From Lepus europaeus (Eukaryota; Chordata; Mammalia; Lagomorpha; Leporidae): a stretch of DNA of 64,000 nucleotides. A program made the position numbers and the translations under genes. Shown here piece after piece: positions 21,346 through 33,590 of the stretch. Location: assembly GCF_033115175.1 (NCBI RefSeq), contig NC_084827.1, positions 121,117,701-121,181,700 of the forward strand. Reading direction: 5' to 3'. Position 1 is the stretch's first letter; every line of letters starts with the position of its first letter. The notes below the pieces were generated by a model. It saw nothing but the letters and a program-made list of their open reading frames with translations, was not told where the DNA came from and did no database searches.

Positions 21346-23815
21346 TATTCAAGCTAGGGAAACAAGCAAACATAGATAACCCAATACAAACAAGGGTTTT
21401 TTTTTTGGATGCATGTATATGTTGAAACACATTTTTTTTTAAAGCAAGAGAATGACAAACATAACACTTAGGATGACAGTATGTGTCTGGAGGACCAGGG
21501 GGCTGGCACAGGGAGAGGCAAATATGAGGGTGAAAATTACTGCTGATCATCTGGTACTTGAGTTTATGGCGGACTCATAGGTGAATGTTGTATTAAAAAG
21601 AAAAAGGATCACACATAGACCAGTGATGATCATTTTAAAGTTCTAAGGAAAAAGACAGTAAGGACAGTAGTCACAAGATAGCAGGTTTCTGTACCAAGAG
21701 GTGTCAACTGAGGGATGAGGAAGGTGTCCCTGGGGCCAGGCTTGAGTTGTCCAGAGTTCATGGGAGAGATGTTTCGGAAGCATGAGCAGAAAGTGGCCAC
21801 GGGAAGAGGAAGACGAGGAAGATGTTCCCTCACGCTGAGGAAATGGCAGGGACAGAAGGGGAGGGAGCATGGGAATCCTCCAGCAGTGAACCACTCCACG
21901 TGTTTATAAAGAAGTCTAGGGAATGGATGGGTTGGGGTAGGAGAGAGATCCAAGGCAGGGCCTGCAGCTGGGAGGCTGCTGGTTGAGAGGAGACTTAAGT
22001 TTGGAGAAAATGAATCAGAAAGAATGATTTAAAAACACTGGGTAAAGAATCCAAGTTTGCCATCCTAGGCAAGAAGAGGGAAGACTCAAGTGTGTTTGAT
22101 TGTCATGAGAAGAAATAGGGAAGCTGGTGGGAGCTTTTACTGTCATGTCCTCAGGTCACGTGTAGAGCAGTAAGGATGTAAGCGCACCTTTGCACTTTGA
22201 GATGGTGAGCAGGTTGGACCCTTGCAGAGACATGTGGCCCTCTAATGATGTGTCTACGTGAATGTGGGATAGTGTGTGAGTTATTTGTCTTTGCAACTCA
22301 CTAGTGTAGATGAGACAGACAATAGTTGGATGCAGGTACAGGCAGCATGTCTTACCGTTGACGATGAGGTCATTGAGAGAGTACCAGGAGTCACTCAGAA
22401 CGCTCTGAATCAAATCCCACTTGGCAGTGTGCTGGTAATACATGATTTCTGGGGCGGGTGGGGGAGGGGACTGGGAACCTCTGACCTCAGTGATCACCCA
22501 TTGAAAAGAAAGATGTTAATAGCCACCTCACGTGAGTGCAAGGAACAGAGTATGACTGAGAGACCAGTGCATTTAGGGATAATGTGTGTTGCGTAGTGTT
22601 TCCCAGTGAATGATTCACATGCATTTATAGTCTCTCACATGCACCCCCTTGAGAGAGAGTAAGGGTTATAGCCCTTTCAGTTTTGTTCATTACGATAAAG
22701 AGTTGCTTAAGCTCTTGGTGAGGACAAGGATAAGGGCTTTTATTTCTGAGGCTTTTCTGGAATATTATATAGTGTCCTTTGATTCAATGTCATTTTATCG
22801 GGTTCTTTGTTTTGTAAGTATTGTAATAGGTTTTCAGAATTTTCATTCAAAAATTCATCTGATTTTGTATTCTTTAGATCATCTTTTGATTTCTTGACTT
22901 CTTTTCATTACTGCTAACCTTCAATGCTAACTTTCTTCTCACACCAACATTGCATCAGCTGCTACCACAGTCAGTGGTGGCTATGTGGTTTTCTCCGAGA
23001 GACGGCAGTCCTCACTTGCCTTTCCTGGAGCAGTGATTTGGAGAACATCTTGCTGGGATTTCCAGAAGCAGTCAATGGAAATGTGGTGACAGTGACAATA
23101 TAAATACATTTTGAAAGGACTGACATCACAAGGCAGGGAAGAGCCTGTTATTTACCAATGAAGTCAGAAGTTCTAGGAAAGTTGAGGAGCCTATAGCCTC
23201 TATGTTTTGGGGGCTGGTTATCTATATCCCCGCCCTGGGCTACACATTCTTTACGTTCTCTGAATACGTACAAGTGTTTAGTAACTTGAAACCCAGAGCC
23301 TGGGCTTAGAGACTGTGGTTAAAATGATGAACTCTAATTTTAGGCCTTACTAAATCTAGGGATAATGTAATGTATAGCTCAGAGATTGATAGTCTGCCAT
23401 TCTGGCTTTTCATGAACCTTAGAGGCAGGTTCACATCCCTTACTGAACCCGGGCTGATCATTTGCACAGGGGTGACCCTGTCCACGGGTCTCGTGTGAGG
23501 GTCACAATGGGGACATCAAGTGCCTCCCTTCTTCGGACAATGTTTGCTGGACATTTTGTACACACAGACACCATATTAAATGCTGAGTCATGAACGTATT
23601 TGCCCTGAAGGGGCTACCTAAAACAGAGTCTACCAGAACCAAGTCATTATTGAATAGAGGTGTGTGTGGGAGGGGGCGTGGACATGGTTTTGGTTATAGA
23701 ATTTACATGAAGTATTTGTTTTTTTTTCCTAACATTTTTTTCCAGATTTATGTTTAGTCCTCTGTGAACTTAAAGTGCTGTAGAAAAAAATACGTCCTTG
23801 CAAAAAAGCAACTCT
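21346..23815. other. Unique intronic/intergenic DNA, about 2.5 kb
   Basis: No gene, RNA or confident repeat. Frames such as 21630-21953 (-) and 22276-22596 (+) have no recognisable domain and no splice context that I trust. Confidence 0.5.
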
Positions 23816-23817
23816 TT

Positions 23818-24165
23818 TTAAAAATCATTTATTATTTATTTGAGGAAGATGGAAGGAGGCAGTCAGGGAGGGAGAGGGAATGAGTGAGCAAGCAAGCGAG
23901 CAAAAACTGCTGTCAGTTGATTCATCCCCCAGACACCTGGAATGGCTGGGCCTGAGCCTGGCTGATGCAGGGAGCCTAAACTTCGATCCAGGTTTCCTGT
24001 GTGTGTGACAGGAGCTCAATTACTTGAGCCATAAATGCTGTCTCCCAGGGTCTGTGTTAGCAGGAAGCTGGAGTCAAGAGACAGCACTGGGTATTGAAAG
24101 CAAGAACTCCAATGTAGGATGTAGGCGGCTTAACCGCCAGGTTAAACAGTTATCTCAAGAGCAGT
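23818..24165 (-). mobile_element. Older diverged CSINE, antisense
   Basis: It retains TTTATTATTTATTTGA, the purine tract, CTGTCTCCCAGGGTCTGTGTTAGCAGGAAGCTGGAGT and the antisense head GGCGGCTTAACCGCCAGG. It belongs to an older subgroup (body with TTAGCAGGAAGCTGGA) than the CCAGCTCTCTGCTG copies. Confidence 0.8.
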
Positions 24166-24617
24166 TGTTTAAATGAAGTTTTATTTTATCTAATTTTTAT
24201 AAGAGGAGAAAGATTTATGCTCATGGTAAGGCCTATTGTCATGAAGAAGCTTAAATATTATCAAATAGAAGCAAGACAAAGGTTATTGAAGGAATAGCTG
24301 AATGGTAAATTCAGATTTATTTATTTATTATATGGAATTTGATTTATGTTGCATTGATTTTTAAAGGGAAGAGTAGAAAACAGTCAGAGAGGATCAGCTG
24401 TTCATTGAGGTCTTACAGGGAAATGAGTCAGAATGGTCTCAGGGTTAGATGCATACATTCTCTTGTTGAGTTTGTGTTCATTTACTTTGTGTATGAGTGA
24501 AGTGTTTATATTAATGTCAATCATAGTGTAACTATTGAATACCAGAAATTATAAATTATGTTAATAAGGTGGTATAGAGAGCTGGAAAGTCAAATGATTC
24601 TTTCTGCCAGTGGTTTG
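24166..24617. other. AT-rich non-coding DNA
   Basis: No feature seen. Confidence 0.5.
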
Positions 24618-24628
24618 GTAGATTACTT

Positions 24629-24932
24629 TTTTAAGATTTATTTATTTATTTGAAAGAGTTACACAGAGAGAGAGAGGTGGGGGTGGGGGGTCTTCCATCT
24701 GTTGGGTCACTCCCCAGTTGGCCATAACAGCTGGAGCTGCACCTATTCAAAGCCAGAAGCTTCTTCAGATTCTCCCACGTGGTTGCAGGGGCCCAAGGAC
24801 TTGGGCCATCTTCTGCTGCTTTCCCAGGCCATAGCAGAGAGCTGGATCGGAAGTGGAGCAGCTGGGACTCGAACTGGCACCCATATGAGATGCCGGCACT
24901 GCAGGCAGTGGCCTTACCTGCAGTGCTAGCCT
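24629..24932 (-). mobile_element. CSINE, antisense
   Basis: TSD GTAGATTACTT at 24618-24628 and 24933-24943. The body is slightly shortened. Confidence 0.94.
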
Positions 24933-25155
24933 GTAGATTACTTGAGACTGAAAACTAACCAGTGCTAGGGAGGCCTCTCTGACAGTCCCAAGTCCCAGAA
25001 AAATCTGTAATCGGTTGACAAGAGAGAGCAGGAAAGGAGACAAAATCAAAGTAGCTTAGTATCCAGGACTATTTAAGGGATAATTGAATTGGACAGAGCA
25101 TTAAGTAAGTTATTTAACTCTTAAAGCTAAAATAAATTTTTCCTTTTATTTATTT

Positions 25156-25158
<3 letters not shown>

Positions 25159-25186
<28 letters not shown>

Positions 25187-25502
25187 GGACAGGCAGAGTT
25201 AGAGAGAGACAGAGAGAAAGGTCTTCCTTCTGTTGGTTCACTCCCCCCCCCCCCCAAATGACCGCCATGGCCAGCGCGCTGTGCTGATCCAAAGCCAGGA
25301 GCCAAGTGCTTCCTCCTGGTCTCACGTGTGGGTGCAGGGCCCAAGCACTTGGGCCATCCTCCCCTGCCTTCCAGGGCCACAGCAGAGAGCTGGACTTTGA
25401 AGAGGAGCAACCCAGACAAAACCAGCGCCCCAACCAGGACTAGAATCCAGAGTGCTGGAACTGCAGGCGGAGGATTAGCCTATTGAGCCGCGGTGCCGGC
25501 CT
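25159..25502 (-). mobile_element. CSINE (young subgroup) in the tail of an older CSINE
   Basis: Long poly(T), GGACAGGCAGAGTTAGAGAG, a C13 run near 25244-25256, head ending GCGGTGCCGGCC. Flanking TATTTATTTAG on both sides serves as TSD. Confidence 0.9.
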
Positions 25503-25514
25503 ATTTATTTAGTT

Positions 25515-25852
25515 TTTTCTTTTTTTTTTTTTTCCCCGACAGGCAGAGTTAGACAGTGAGAGAGAGAGACAGAGAGAAAGGTCTTCCTTTCCGTTGGTTC
25601 ACCCCCCAAATGGCCACTACGGCCGGTGCACTGCACCAATCCGAAGCCAGGAGCCGGGTGCTTCCTCCTGGTCTCCCCTGTGAGTGCAGGGCCCAAGCAC
25701 TCAGGCCATCCTCCACTGCCTTCCCAGGCCACAGTAGAGAGCTGGACTGGAAGAGGAGCAACTGGGACAGAATCTGGCACCCCAATCAGGACTAGAACCC
25801 GGGGTGCCGGCGCTGCAAGTGGAGGATTGGCTAAGTGAGCCACCGCACCGGC
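25515..25852 (-). mobile_element. CSINE (young subgroup), adjacent copy
   Basis: Flanked by TATTTAGTTTT on both sides (25503-25513 and about 25853-25863). Only about 12 bp separate it from the previous SINE. Confidence 0.9.
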
Positions 25853-26439
25853 CTATTTAGTTTTGAAAAAGAGAGAGAGAGGGATGGATCTCTTCTATGT
25901 GCTGGTTCACGCCCCATTTGCCCACAAGGGCTTGGGCAGAGCCAGGCTGCAGCAAGGAGGCCAACCTTAGTCTGGGTCTCCCACATGGGCAGTGGGGACC
26001 CGAGGACTTGAGCCATCACCTGCTGTCTCCCAGGGTGCACAGTAGCAGGAAGCTAGAATCTGAAGCAGAACCCAAGACTTGAACCCAGACTCGAACTCTG
26101 ATACAGGACGTGGGCATCCCAAACAGTACTTAACCCAACCTGTAAGTTTAAATAGGTAAATAAGCTTAAGCAAGTAAAAATAAGCTTATGTAATTAACAT
26201 CTAAATAAAATGTTGGCAGATCTTAAATACATTTCACCAGTGATGCAATTTAGTGCAAAGCATTCATAATTAATACATAAAAATTATTTCCTATTTAGAC
26301 ATGATGAATTAGCTTTTCCTGCTCAAGAAAAATTGTATGTCACTTTATAAAATATACAAAAAAAAAAATACCCAGGCACTGCACATACTCATATTTGCTT
26401 GATGTCCTGATGCTTGAATAACCTTTACGTGTGATTCAT

Positions 26440-26560
26440 AAGGTGCTAAGGCTGAAAGTGATTTTAAAAATCCTTTATGGCAACCTTTCCTGGTTCCCAA
26501 GTGAGGAAACTGAGGCCCAGAGACTTGCCCAGGGAGGCCAGGTCTTTGGGCAGGTGTGGC
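26440..26560 (-). mobile_element. MIR fragment, antisense
   Basis: GAGGAAACTGAGGCCCAGAGACTTGCCCAGGG is the MIR core read on the antisense strand. MIR is an ancient tRNA-derived SINE shared by mammals. Confidence 0.8.
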
Positions 26561-26737
26561 TGGGAGCAAATGTGCCACAGAGTTTAACTTCAGCTGGTGG
26601 TGCCAAGAAATCAAGCATTTCTCCCCCTAAATTGCAGGGAGGTAAGGCAGAAAACGAGCCAATAGCAGTATCTTAATTTACATTTTAGTCTTCTTTCAGT
26701 CATTCTCCCTTTTTGAGTAGCTGGCACAGAAAGTGAA

Positions 26738-26740
<3 letters not shown>

Positions 26741-26780
<40 letters not shown>

Positions 26781-26800
26781 ACACACACACACACACACAT
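26741..26800. repeat. (AT)18 plus (AC)10 compound microsatellite
   Basis: An uninterrupted AT run at 26741-26776 is followed by GTAT and an AC run at 26780-26799. Likely polymorphic in length. Confidence 0.95.
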
Positions 26801-27360
26801 GTATATGTATAAAATGTTGGTGTTTTCTATTTAACACCTGTAGCCTTATCATTTAACTGAATAGTCAGGAAAGAAGAGAGAAAAAACTCAGACTGTCTTG
26901 TGCTAGATATTTCTCTCTTTCTCTTTCTAAATATTAATGTAAGAGAACATCAAAGTGTAGGGGGAATTGGGTCAGGAATAGAACACTAACTTTCACTTTT
27001 TTAGCTTCCATCTTATCGAGGCAGTGCTCATGGAACTCTTGAGACAGACCATCTACCTTTTGAAAAGAGTGTGGAAGTGGAAGGGAGAACTACAGCGTAT
27101 TTTTAGAATCATTTTCTTGAAACTGAAACCTAAAATAAACCTGGCCTCAATTTCCAGCAGTGGCTTTATTTCACGTGTCTTAAACTAGTGCCTAAGTTTT
27201 ATCATGAACTTGAAGAAGTTACCTTGATGCTTTTTATGCCCAATATAGTGTTAGCCGCTATTCAAATTTGAAGAATAAAATATCTAAAAGAACATTAAAA
27301 TTTAAAAAATTGTTACATGCCATCTCTGGAAATACCATTTTGCTTTCTGTTTATCTGTAG
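26801..27360. other. Unique non-coding DNA before candidate exon
   Basis: No repeat recognised. It ends in a pyrimidine-rich acceptor (TTTTGCTTTCTGTTTATCTGTAG). Confidence 0.4.
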
Positions 27361-27546
27361 GCAAGTTTTGCATATTCTTATCCCATCAAGCAACAAATCT
27401 GAACAGTTTTTGTTGTGTAATTTTCCTAGAATAGTAAAAGCACAGTTTGAATGGCATGTTGATTATGAAAAGACATTAATGAAATTCCTTTTGATCTCCG
27501 GAAACTTCCAGCTGGAGCAAGATATAAAGAAACTGTCATCTCCAAG
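27361..27546 (+). CDS. Candidate internal coding exon, unknown protein
   Basis: 186 bp (divisible by three) between a strong acceptor (CTGTTTATCTGTAG) and a consensus donor (CCAAG|GTAGGT). One frame is open throughout: the first base completes a codon and the last two begin one (phase 2-2), giving about 61 residues including QVLHILIPSSNKSEQF and KAQFEWHVDYEKTLMKFLL. Codons look unremarkable for a mammalian exon. If joined to 20045-20375 the frame from the ATG there continues without a stop. I do not recognise the protein. A 62-codon open frame in AT-rich intron can arise by chance, so this stays tentative. Confidence 0.3.
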
Positions 27547-27951
27547 GTAGGTCAAGCAAAAGCAGTGGTCTCATGAAACTCCAAGAGAAAGCAAGGAATA
27601 AGGCAGGGGCAGAACCCAAGAACTCAGCAGTGAGAGCAGGCGGACATGGGTATGGTAGCCCAGTCTGTCAGTCTCATTTCAGAAGGTGCCAACAGAGGAA
27701 ATTGAAAGTGTGAATATGAAGGCTTATGGAGCTTAGATATTAGGGAAGATGTCTGTCTGTATCCCTTAAAAAGCCTTTAAACATCTTGAAGAATACAGAA
27801 GGCATGCAATAAGAGTGATAAATTAAAGCCATTTAAGAAAAGATGGCATGTGTGACAGGCAGAAGATAAACCTCGCCACACTGGAAAGAAACAATTTACA
27901 ACATCCTTAACTTCTAAAAAGTTCCTAGGTCTCGGTAAGAGAAGTGACCAG
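27547..27951. other. Non-coding DNA
   Basis: No feature seen between the candidate exon and the next SINE. Confidence 0.45.
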
Positions 27952-28265
27952 GGGCTGGCGTTGTGGCGCAGCAGGTTAAGCTGCCACCTGTCATGCCAGC
28001 CTGCTTTCTGAGCACTGATTTGAGTCCCCACTTCTTTGCTTCTAATTGGGTTCCTGGGAAGGCAGCAAAGGATGACCCAAGTGCTTGGGCTCCTGCCACC
28101 CACGTAGGAGATCCAGCTGGAGTTCCAGGCTCCTGACTTTGTAAAGCCTTGACTGTTGCAGTCACGTGGGGAGTGAACCAGCCGATGAAAGATCCCTCCC
28201 TTTATCTGTTACTCCTTCTCTCTGTGTAACTCTGCTTTTCAAATGAGTAAATAAAACTTGGAAAA
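27952..28265 (+). mobile_element. CSINE
   Basis: Full copy from GGGGCTGGCGTTGTGGCGCAG to an A-rich tail. It belongs to the variant with CTCCTGCCACCCACGTAGGAG. TSD not sharp (AGAAGTGAC / AAAAATGAC). Confidence 0.92.
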
Positions 28266-28598
28266 AGAAAAATGACTAATAACTTAATAGAAAAGAGGCA
28301 AAGGAAGTGAACAGTTCACAGAAATTACAAATGCACTTACAAAGTTATACACACCCCATTACGATAGATGTTATTTAAAATTATTTATCCTATTAGAATG
28401 GGAAGATTCATGATGTTTGTTATATCGTACGGTGGCCTGGCTTTGGGCAAGCCAGTGAACTCAAATTGTTGGTATGTGTACAGGATGGCACAGAATCTAT
28501 GGATAGGACGTTGGCAATATGAGCCACAGGTATAATAAGGGAACAAATCAAGGTACAGAGTAGTATATGGCTATTTGTGTTAAATATGGATATATGAA

Positions 28599-28921
28599 GG
28601 GCCGGTGCTTTGGCATAGTGGGTAAAGCTGCCACCTGCAGTGCCAACATCCCATATGGGCACCGGTTTGAATCCCGGCTGCTCCAATTCTGATCCAGCTC
28701 TCTGCTGTGGCCTGGGAAAGCAATGGATGATGGCCCAAGTCCTTGGACCCCTTCACCCACGTGGGAGACCTGAAAGAAGCTCCTGGCTTCAGATTGGCTC
28801 AGCTCTGGCCATTGCGGCCATCTGGGGAGTGAACCAGCAGATGGAAGACCTCTTTCTCTCTGCCTTTGCCTCTGCCTCTCTGTAACTCTGCCTTTTAAAT
28901 AAATAAATAAATCTTAAAAAA
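28599..28921 (+). mobile_element. CSINE
   Basis: Copy with (AAATA)n tail. The short flanking motif ATATGAA occurs on both sides. Confidence 0.94.
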
Positions 28922-28954
28922 ATATGAACATATGCATGTGTTCATGCTTGTAAC

Positions 28955-29110
28955 TATCTCTGGAAGGTAGGACCAGTGATTACCCTGGGGAACAAAGCTG
29001 GGGGTTTAGGGTGCGGATAGGAGGGACCCCTATTTTCTTATTCTGCATCCTTTACCATCTTTTGAATTTTTAAACACATGGACACATTGTTTATTCAAGA
29101 TAATAGTTTC
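28955..29110 (+). mobile_element. Possible old L1 3' end fragment
   Basis: CTCTGGAAGGTAGGACCAGTGATTACC followed by a G-rich stretch and CCTTTACCATCTTTTGAATTTTT is reminiscent of ancient L1 3' UTRs. Diverged. Confidence 0.4.
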
Positions 29111-30390
29111 TAAATGTCCTGAGGATCATTTGTGTTGATCAAGAATGTTGAGTAGTTGTAGCCAATGGAATTACTTCACAACTTTGGGACCGGTTCTGTC
29201 CTAAGACAGGGTCTTAGGTTGTTGCCCTGAGGAGTTACCTTCACCACTACGCTGACAGGCTGGAGTACACAGAGGAAGGAAACAAAGCTTTAGTCCTTTA
29301 GAGTACAGTAGGCACATCTCTCTGTAGTTGTCCTGCTCTTGCCACTGTGGCTCTGACTAAGTGGTTTCCCTGGGGTAGTGGGAGAGATCTAAGGAGCCCT
29401 GAGTAGGACCAGGGCATGGATGTGGTTCAAGAACAGATATTGAAGACAGTGATGGCAGAAGCCCGAGGCAGGGCGAGTACTGATGTGGACCTGGTATTAA
29501 CTGCTGCTCCAGCTCTACCACATGTGGCTTATAGTGGTAACACAGGGAAGAAAACCTTTGAGACCGTATGCCACCCCTGAGATTGGGTGTGGTGTCCAGG
29601 AATCTGCATTCTTTTAAAGTGTCTTCTGTTCTGGAAGCCAGTTCTGGAAATCACTGATCTCTCTGTTATTTAATAGGTAGATTATTCCCTTTATCCTTTG
29701 AAATATCCATTCCTTGGCAGGCTTTATAGTAACTTTCAAAACCTTTGATGATATTTCTGCTGTTTTGATGACACATGCATTATTTCATTCGACTTTTCCT
29801 TTCTGGAGTCTGAAAAAAGATACTGGATACTGGATATTAAGGTAATTGCATAGTAAGAAGAGAAGACAGAGGTAGCAACTAAATGGTTAGAGAGCCAGAG
29901 TGGAAAGAGCAATTACATGCTGATAGCAGTTTAGCAATAATAATATGAATAACTATGAATTATACCAAAGAAATGGAAAAACTTTGGAATGATCAGAGCT
30001 ATCATGCCAGAAAATGAGTTTCCTAAAAAGAAATAAGAATAGTTTAACTGTCATCATTATTATATATTCAAAGTTAATAGATGTAGCCCTTCGGTTAGAA
30101 TTGGGAACTTTACATTAGAAATGACAGAATATATAGGGGTAAAATGTTACATAAGTCTCTTTTTTTAAATCTCAAGGCGTGAAGTGAACATGAAATAAAA
30201 TGTATCCTACTAAATGAATCATGTAGATGTTTTTCACAATTTTTCTCTTTGTAAATTGTGATTTCTTGTGGTTATATTCTTTTTCAAACAAGTTTATCAG
30301 GAAACTCGGGGAATAGGCCACAGCCTTGTAGTGGAGTGCTCCAGGAAGCATCAGGTGTCCAAGCAGGGTGACTTGGAGAGCAAAGGGTGA
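29111..30390. other. Unique non-coding DNA
   Basis: No gene or confident repeat. Confidence 0.5.
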
Positions 30391-30405
30391 CAGAAGTGAA
30401 TGCAG

Positions 30406-30741
30406 GGGGCCGGTGCCATGGCGCACTAGGTTAATCCTCCGCCTGTGGCGCCGGCATCCCATATGGGCGCCGGCTCTAGTCATGGTTGCTCCTCTTCCAG
30501 TCCAGCTCTCTGCTGTGCCCTGGGGTAGCAGTGGAGAATGGCACAAGTGCTTGGGCCCCTGCACCCGCTTGGGAGACCAGGAAGAAGCACCTGGCTCCTG
30601 GCTACAGATTGGCATAGCTCCAGCCATTGTGGCCATTTGGGGAGTGAACCACCAGAGGGAAGCCCTTTCTCTCTGTCTCTCTCTCTCACTGTCTGTAACT
30701 CTACCTGTCAAATAAAAACAAAACAAAACAAAACAAAAAAC
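30406..30741 (+). mobile_element. CSINE with exact 15-bp TSD
   Basis: TSD CAGAAGTGAATGCAG at 30391-30405 and 30742-30756. The tail is (AAAAC)n, unlike most copies. Confidence 0.96.
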
Positions 30742-30756
30742 CAGAAGTGAATGCAG

Positions 30757-31209
30757 AAAGGTTGGGGAGGTCACACCACTGAAGAGGAACCATTGGAATG
30801 ACCTTGGAAGGCCTGGCTTTGGGGAGGACATGGGGACGAATCTGAAATGCTTTCCTGTAACTTTCCAGAGCTGTTGCAATTTCAGGATGCATTGGATCTT
30901 TAAATAATGTATCTAGTATAGCTGTTTCCTAATAGAATTTCAGGAGCAGGTTTAATCTTACACGAATGACCACTTAACTGCTTTTCTGTAAGAGATTCAT
31001 TAGAATGTATTAAATGTGTATGAATAGGATTTGTGCTAAACTGCTTCTTTCTCTTTGCATCATATCCAGCTTCTCTTTTCCATTATCCTTCTGTGAAAAA
31101 TACCCTGCCATAACTGTTTTTGTTTGTTTCTTTGCTTGTTTTAAATCAGAGAGCCCTGGACTAGGTGTCATGAATACCCAAGTTCCACTCCCAGCTTCCC
31201 TGTTGCCAG
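30757..31209. other. Non-coding DNA
   Basis: No feature seen. Confidence 0.45.
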
Positions 31210-31614
31210 GAGTTAGAATAGAGTTTGTCCCCTTGAACTCATAAATGAGTCTAAATCCCAAAGCCATATGTTGATTTTATTTAAAAGCTTAATCCTCTGG
31301 AACCTCTGGAAAGTGGTTTGGTTTAGATAAGGCCGTTGGGGTGGTGCCGCCTCATTGAATCTTGATGGCTTTGTATGAAGAGGGACAGAGACAACACAGA
31401 CATAGTGTGTGTACCTCCTGTCTCTTCTCAAGATGTCGTGTGTTACTTGAATCTCAGCTATTTGCCATGATATGATGCAGCCACGGGGAGCTCTCCCAAG
31501 AGCCTGCCCCATGCTGTTCCAACTTCAGTTAGTAAAACTAAGAGGGAAGGAAACCTCTTTTCTTGATAGAAGAAAATGCCTCATAATAATAGTAAAAAAA
31601 AAAAAAAAAAAAAA
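31210..31614 (+). mobile_element. MaLR (MST/THE1-like) LTR fragment, sense
   Basis: AAAGCTTAATCCTCTGGAACC, GGTGGTGCCGCCTCATTGAATC and a 3' AGGAAACCTCTTTTCTTGATAG follow the order of a MaLR LTR. It is followed by an A22 run (31593-31614). Confidence 0.65.
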
Positions 31615-31998
31615 AGAGAGAGACCAATCCATCCATTTACTAAGCATAAGCCTGGGTCAGTAATCCCTAGGAACTTCTTTCTTCATTTGATAAATGGTGG
31701 TCAAATAGTAGGCCTTTGAATAATTATATTTCAGTTTATGAAGCTACTTAAAGAACTATTAAGTTTAATGCAGAGAAAAGTTTAATTACTAATCATTGTA
31801 TTAAATTCTCATTTACCTAGAATCCAAATAACCAGGAAATCAGTGTAGTTGCATTTTTTGTAGACTTGCCCAGTGATAACTGATTTAATGCTACCCCACC
31901 ACCACCACTGTGGTGCCATAAATTATTTGAAAAATCAAGTACAAATTACAGTGTCATTATACTCAGTAGTTTTTCTAAAATGATCAGCATTATAATTC

Positions 31999-32402
31999 GC
32001 TGGTTGCTAGGGCTGCCATGACAAAATATCACAAATTGAATGGCTTAAGAAAGCAGAAATGTATTGTTGCTCAGTTGTGGAGGCCAGAAGTCCAAAATCC
32101 AGCTGGTTCCTCCTTGCCCCTCCCGGTAGTCCCAGGCATTCCTTGGCTTGTGGGGTTGTTACTCTGATCTCTGCCTCCTTTTTTAGGGTGCTGTCTTCCC
32201 TGTGTGTGTGTCTGTATGTGTCTCTCTTCATATCAGAGCATTAATCATGATGGATTTTAGGGCTCATCCTGCTTCAGTGTGTGCTCATGGCAATAAATTA
32301 CTTCTGCAGCAACCCCATTTCCAGATAGGAAAACATTCTGAGGTACCGTGAGTTAGGACTTTGACTTACCTTTTTGGGGGGTGCAAGTCAGCCCATAACA
32401 TG
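31999..32402 (-). mobile_element. MLT1-type LTR, antisense
   Basis: It opens with GGTTGCTAGGGCTGCCATGACAAAATATCAC and closes with GGTGCAAGTCAGCCCATAACA, both hallmarks of the antisense MLT1 LTR. Confidence 0.8.
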
Positions 32403-33374
32403 GACTTCTTTGAGTGGACTGGCCAGGACGTTTGAGCAGAGCCTAAATGATGGGAAAATCTTGTTGCAGTTCCCTTCCCAGGAGAGGGAACGACAAGGGC
32501 AAGGCCAGGGCACATAAACCTGTTGGATATGTACATTAGGTTTTGCTTGTACTCTTAAAGTGGGGGTTGGGGAAGGTCTGGTTTAGGCAAATTACTTTCC
32601 TGGTTGAAATTAATAGGATTTTACTCTTGAACAATCTTGAATGTTTTTTACTTTTGGTCAGGGAAAGACAGAAAAAGTTTTTTCTTTAAAACCACCTGCT
32701 GAAAAATCAGTCCTGGCAGCAGTGGCTGATAGCATTTTAGAATTCTGTTCATTAGAAGTGCACTTTGCATTTTAATAGTAGACTTCTCCATTGCTAAACT
32801 TAGATGTATTAACCTAAAATCTTTAAGCATAGTCACATCTAAGAATGACATAGACCTTGGAATTGTAGACATTATTTTCTGGTGGTAAAAGAGAAAGGCT
32901 AAGTGTAGGCTTTAAAGGCCTGAAATTATACATTAAATTGTGATTTTCAGCAAGATTATAACATTTTTATGGTTGTGCTCTGTGATACCTATTGCTAAGT
33001 AGCATTAGTAAAATTTGTTACATTTTTATGGAAACTCCTGGTTTTAAAAAATTTTTTGTTTAATCTTTATGGGAATATAAATTTTTTCAGGATTGTTAGG
33101 AAGATCTTATGTTAAACTCTCATAGCTTTAAGCTTTAAGAAGGAGAACTTAAAATATTGTAATATTTAATGCAAGATTAACATTATGAAATATGCATGAG
33201 CACATTATATATGTGTACTTTAGCCAAAGTATGAATGTAGTTAATATGGGCATATTTATTTATATTACAGAACATACTACTACTTATGTATAACAGACTT
33301 CTGTAAAAAGTTTAAATACAGGTTTAGAATATTTATGTAAAATTAGATATTTTTAGTGAGTGGCTAGTTAGGTG
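32403..33374. other. AT-rich non-coding DNA
   Basis: Low-complexity AT-rich stretch at 32930-33360. No gene or confident repeat. Confidence 0.45.
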
Positions 33375-33590
33375 AGGTTTTAGGCAGATTGGAGTCGGTG
33401 CTGCCTGGGTTCAGATCCTGGCTTTGTCTACCTGTGTGACCTTGACTATGTCGTTTAACCTTTCTCTGCCTTAGTTACCTAATACCTAGTGCTCAGTGTT
33501 ATTGGGAGGATGCAGTGAGTTAATACATATATATTTCTTGCAACAGAGTACACAGTAAGTGCTGTGCAAGTGCTAGTTATTATTGTAGCA
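33375..33590 (+). mobile_element. MIR SINE, sense, nearly full length
   Basis: TGCCTGGGTTCAGATCCTGG, CTGTGTGACCTTGACTATG, then GCAGTGAGTTAATACAT and AAGTGCTGTGCAAGTGCTAG are in canonical MIR order. Confidence 0.88.

Larger units (their letters stand above)
25147..26145 (-). mobile_element. Older CSINE whose A-rich tail hosts two younger CSINEs
   Basis: The old copy's body is 25864-26145 (antisense, CTGTCTCCCAGGGTGCACAGTAGCAGGAAGC type). Its TTTATTTATTTAG tail is split into pieces at about 25147-25158, 25503-25515 and 25853-25863 by the two SINEs below. All three lie in the same orientation. Confidence 0.8.

Noticed and set aside
25147..26145. CRISPR-like or tandem array of similar 340-bp units
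   Set aside because: The units are separate SINE insertions with their own tails and TSDs in a mammalian genome; there are no short palindromic repeats with spacers.
30172..30879. 235-codon minus-strand frame
   Set aside because: Its middle is the antisense of the CSINE at 30406-30741 and the flanking parts have no recognisable domain.
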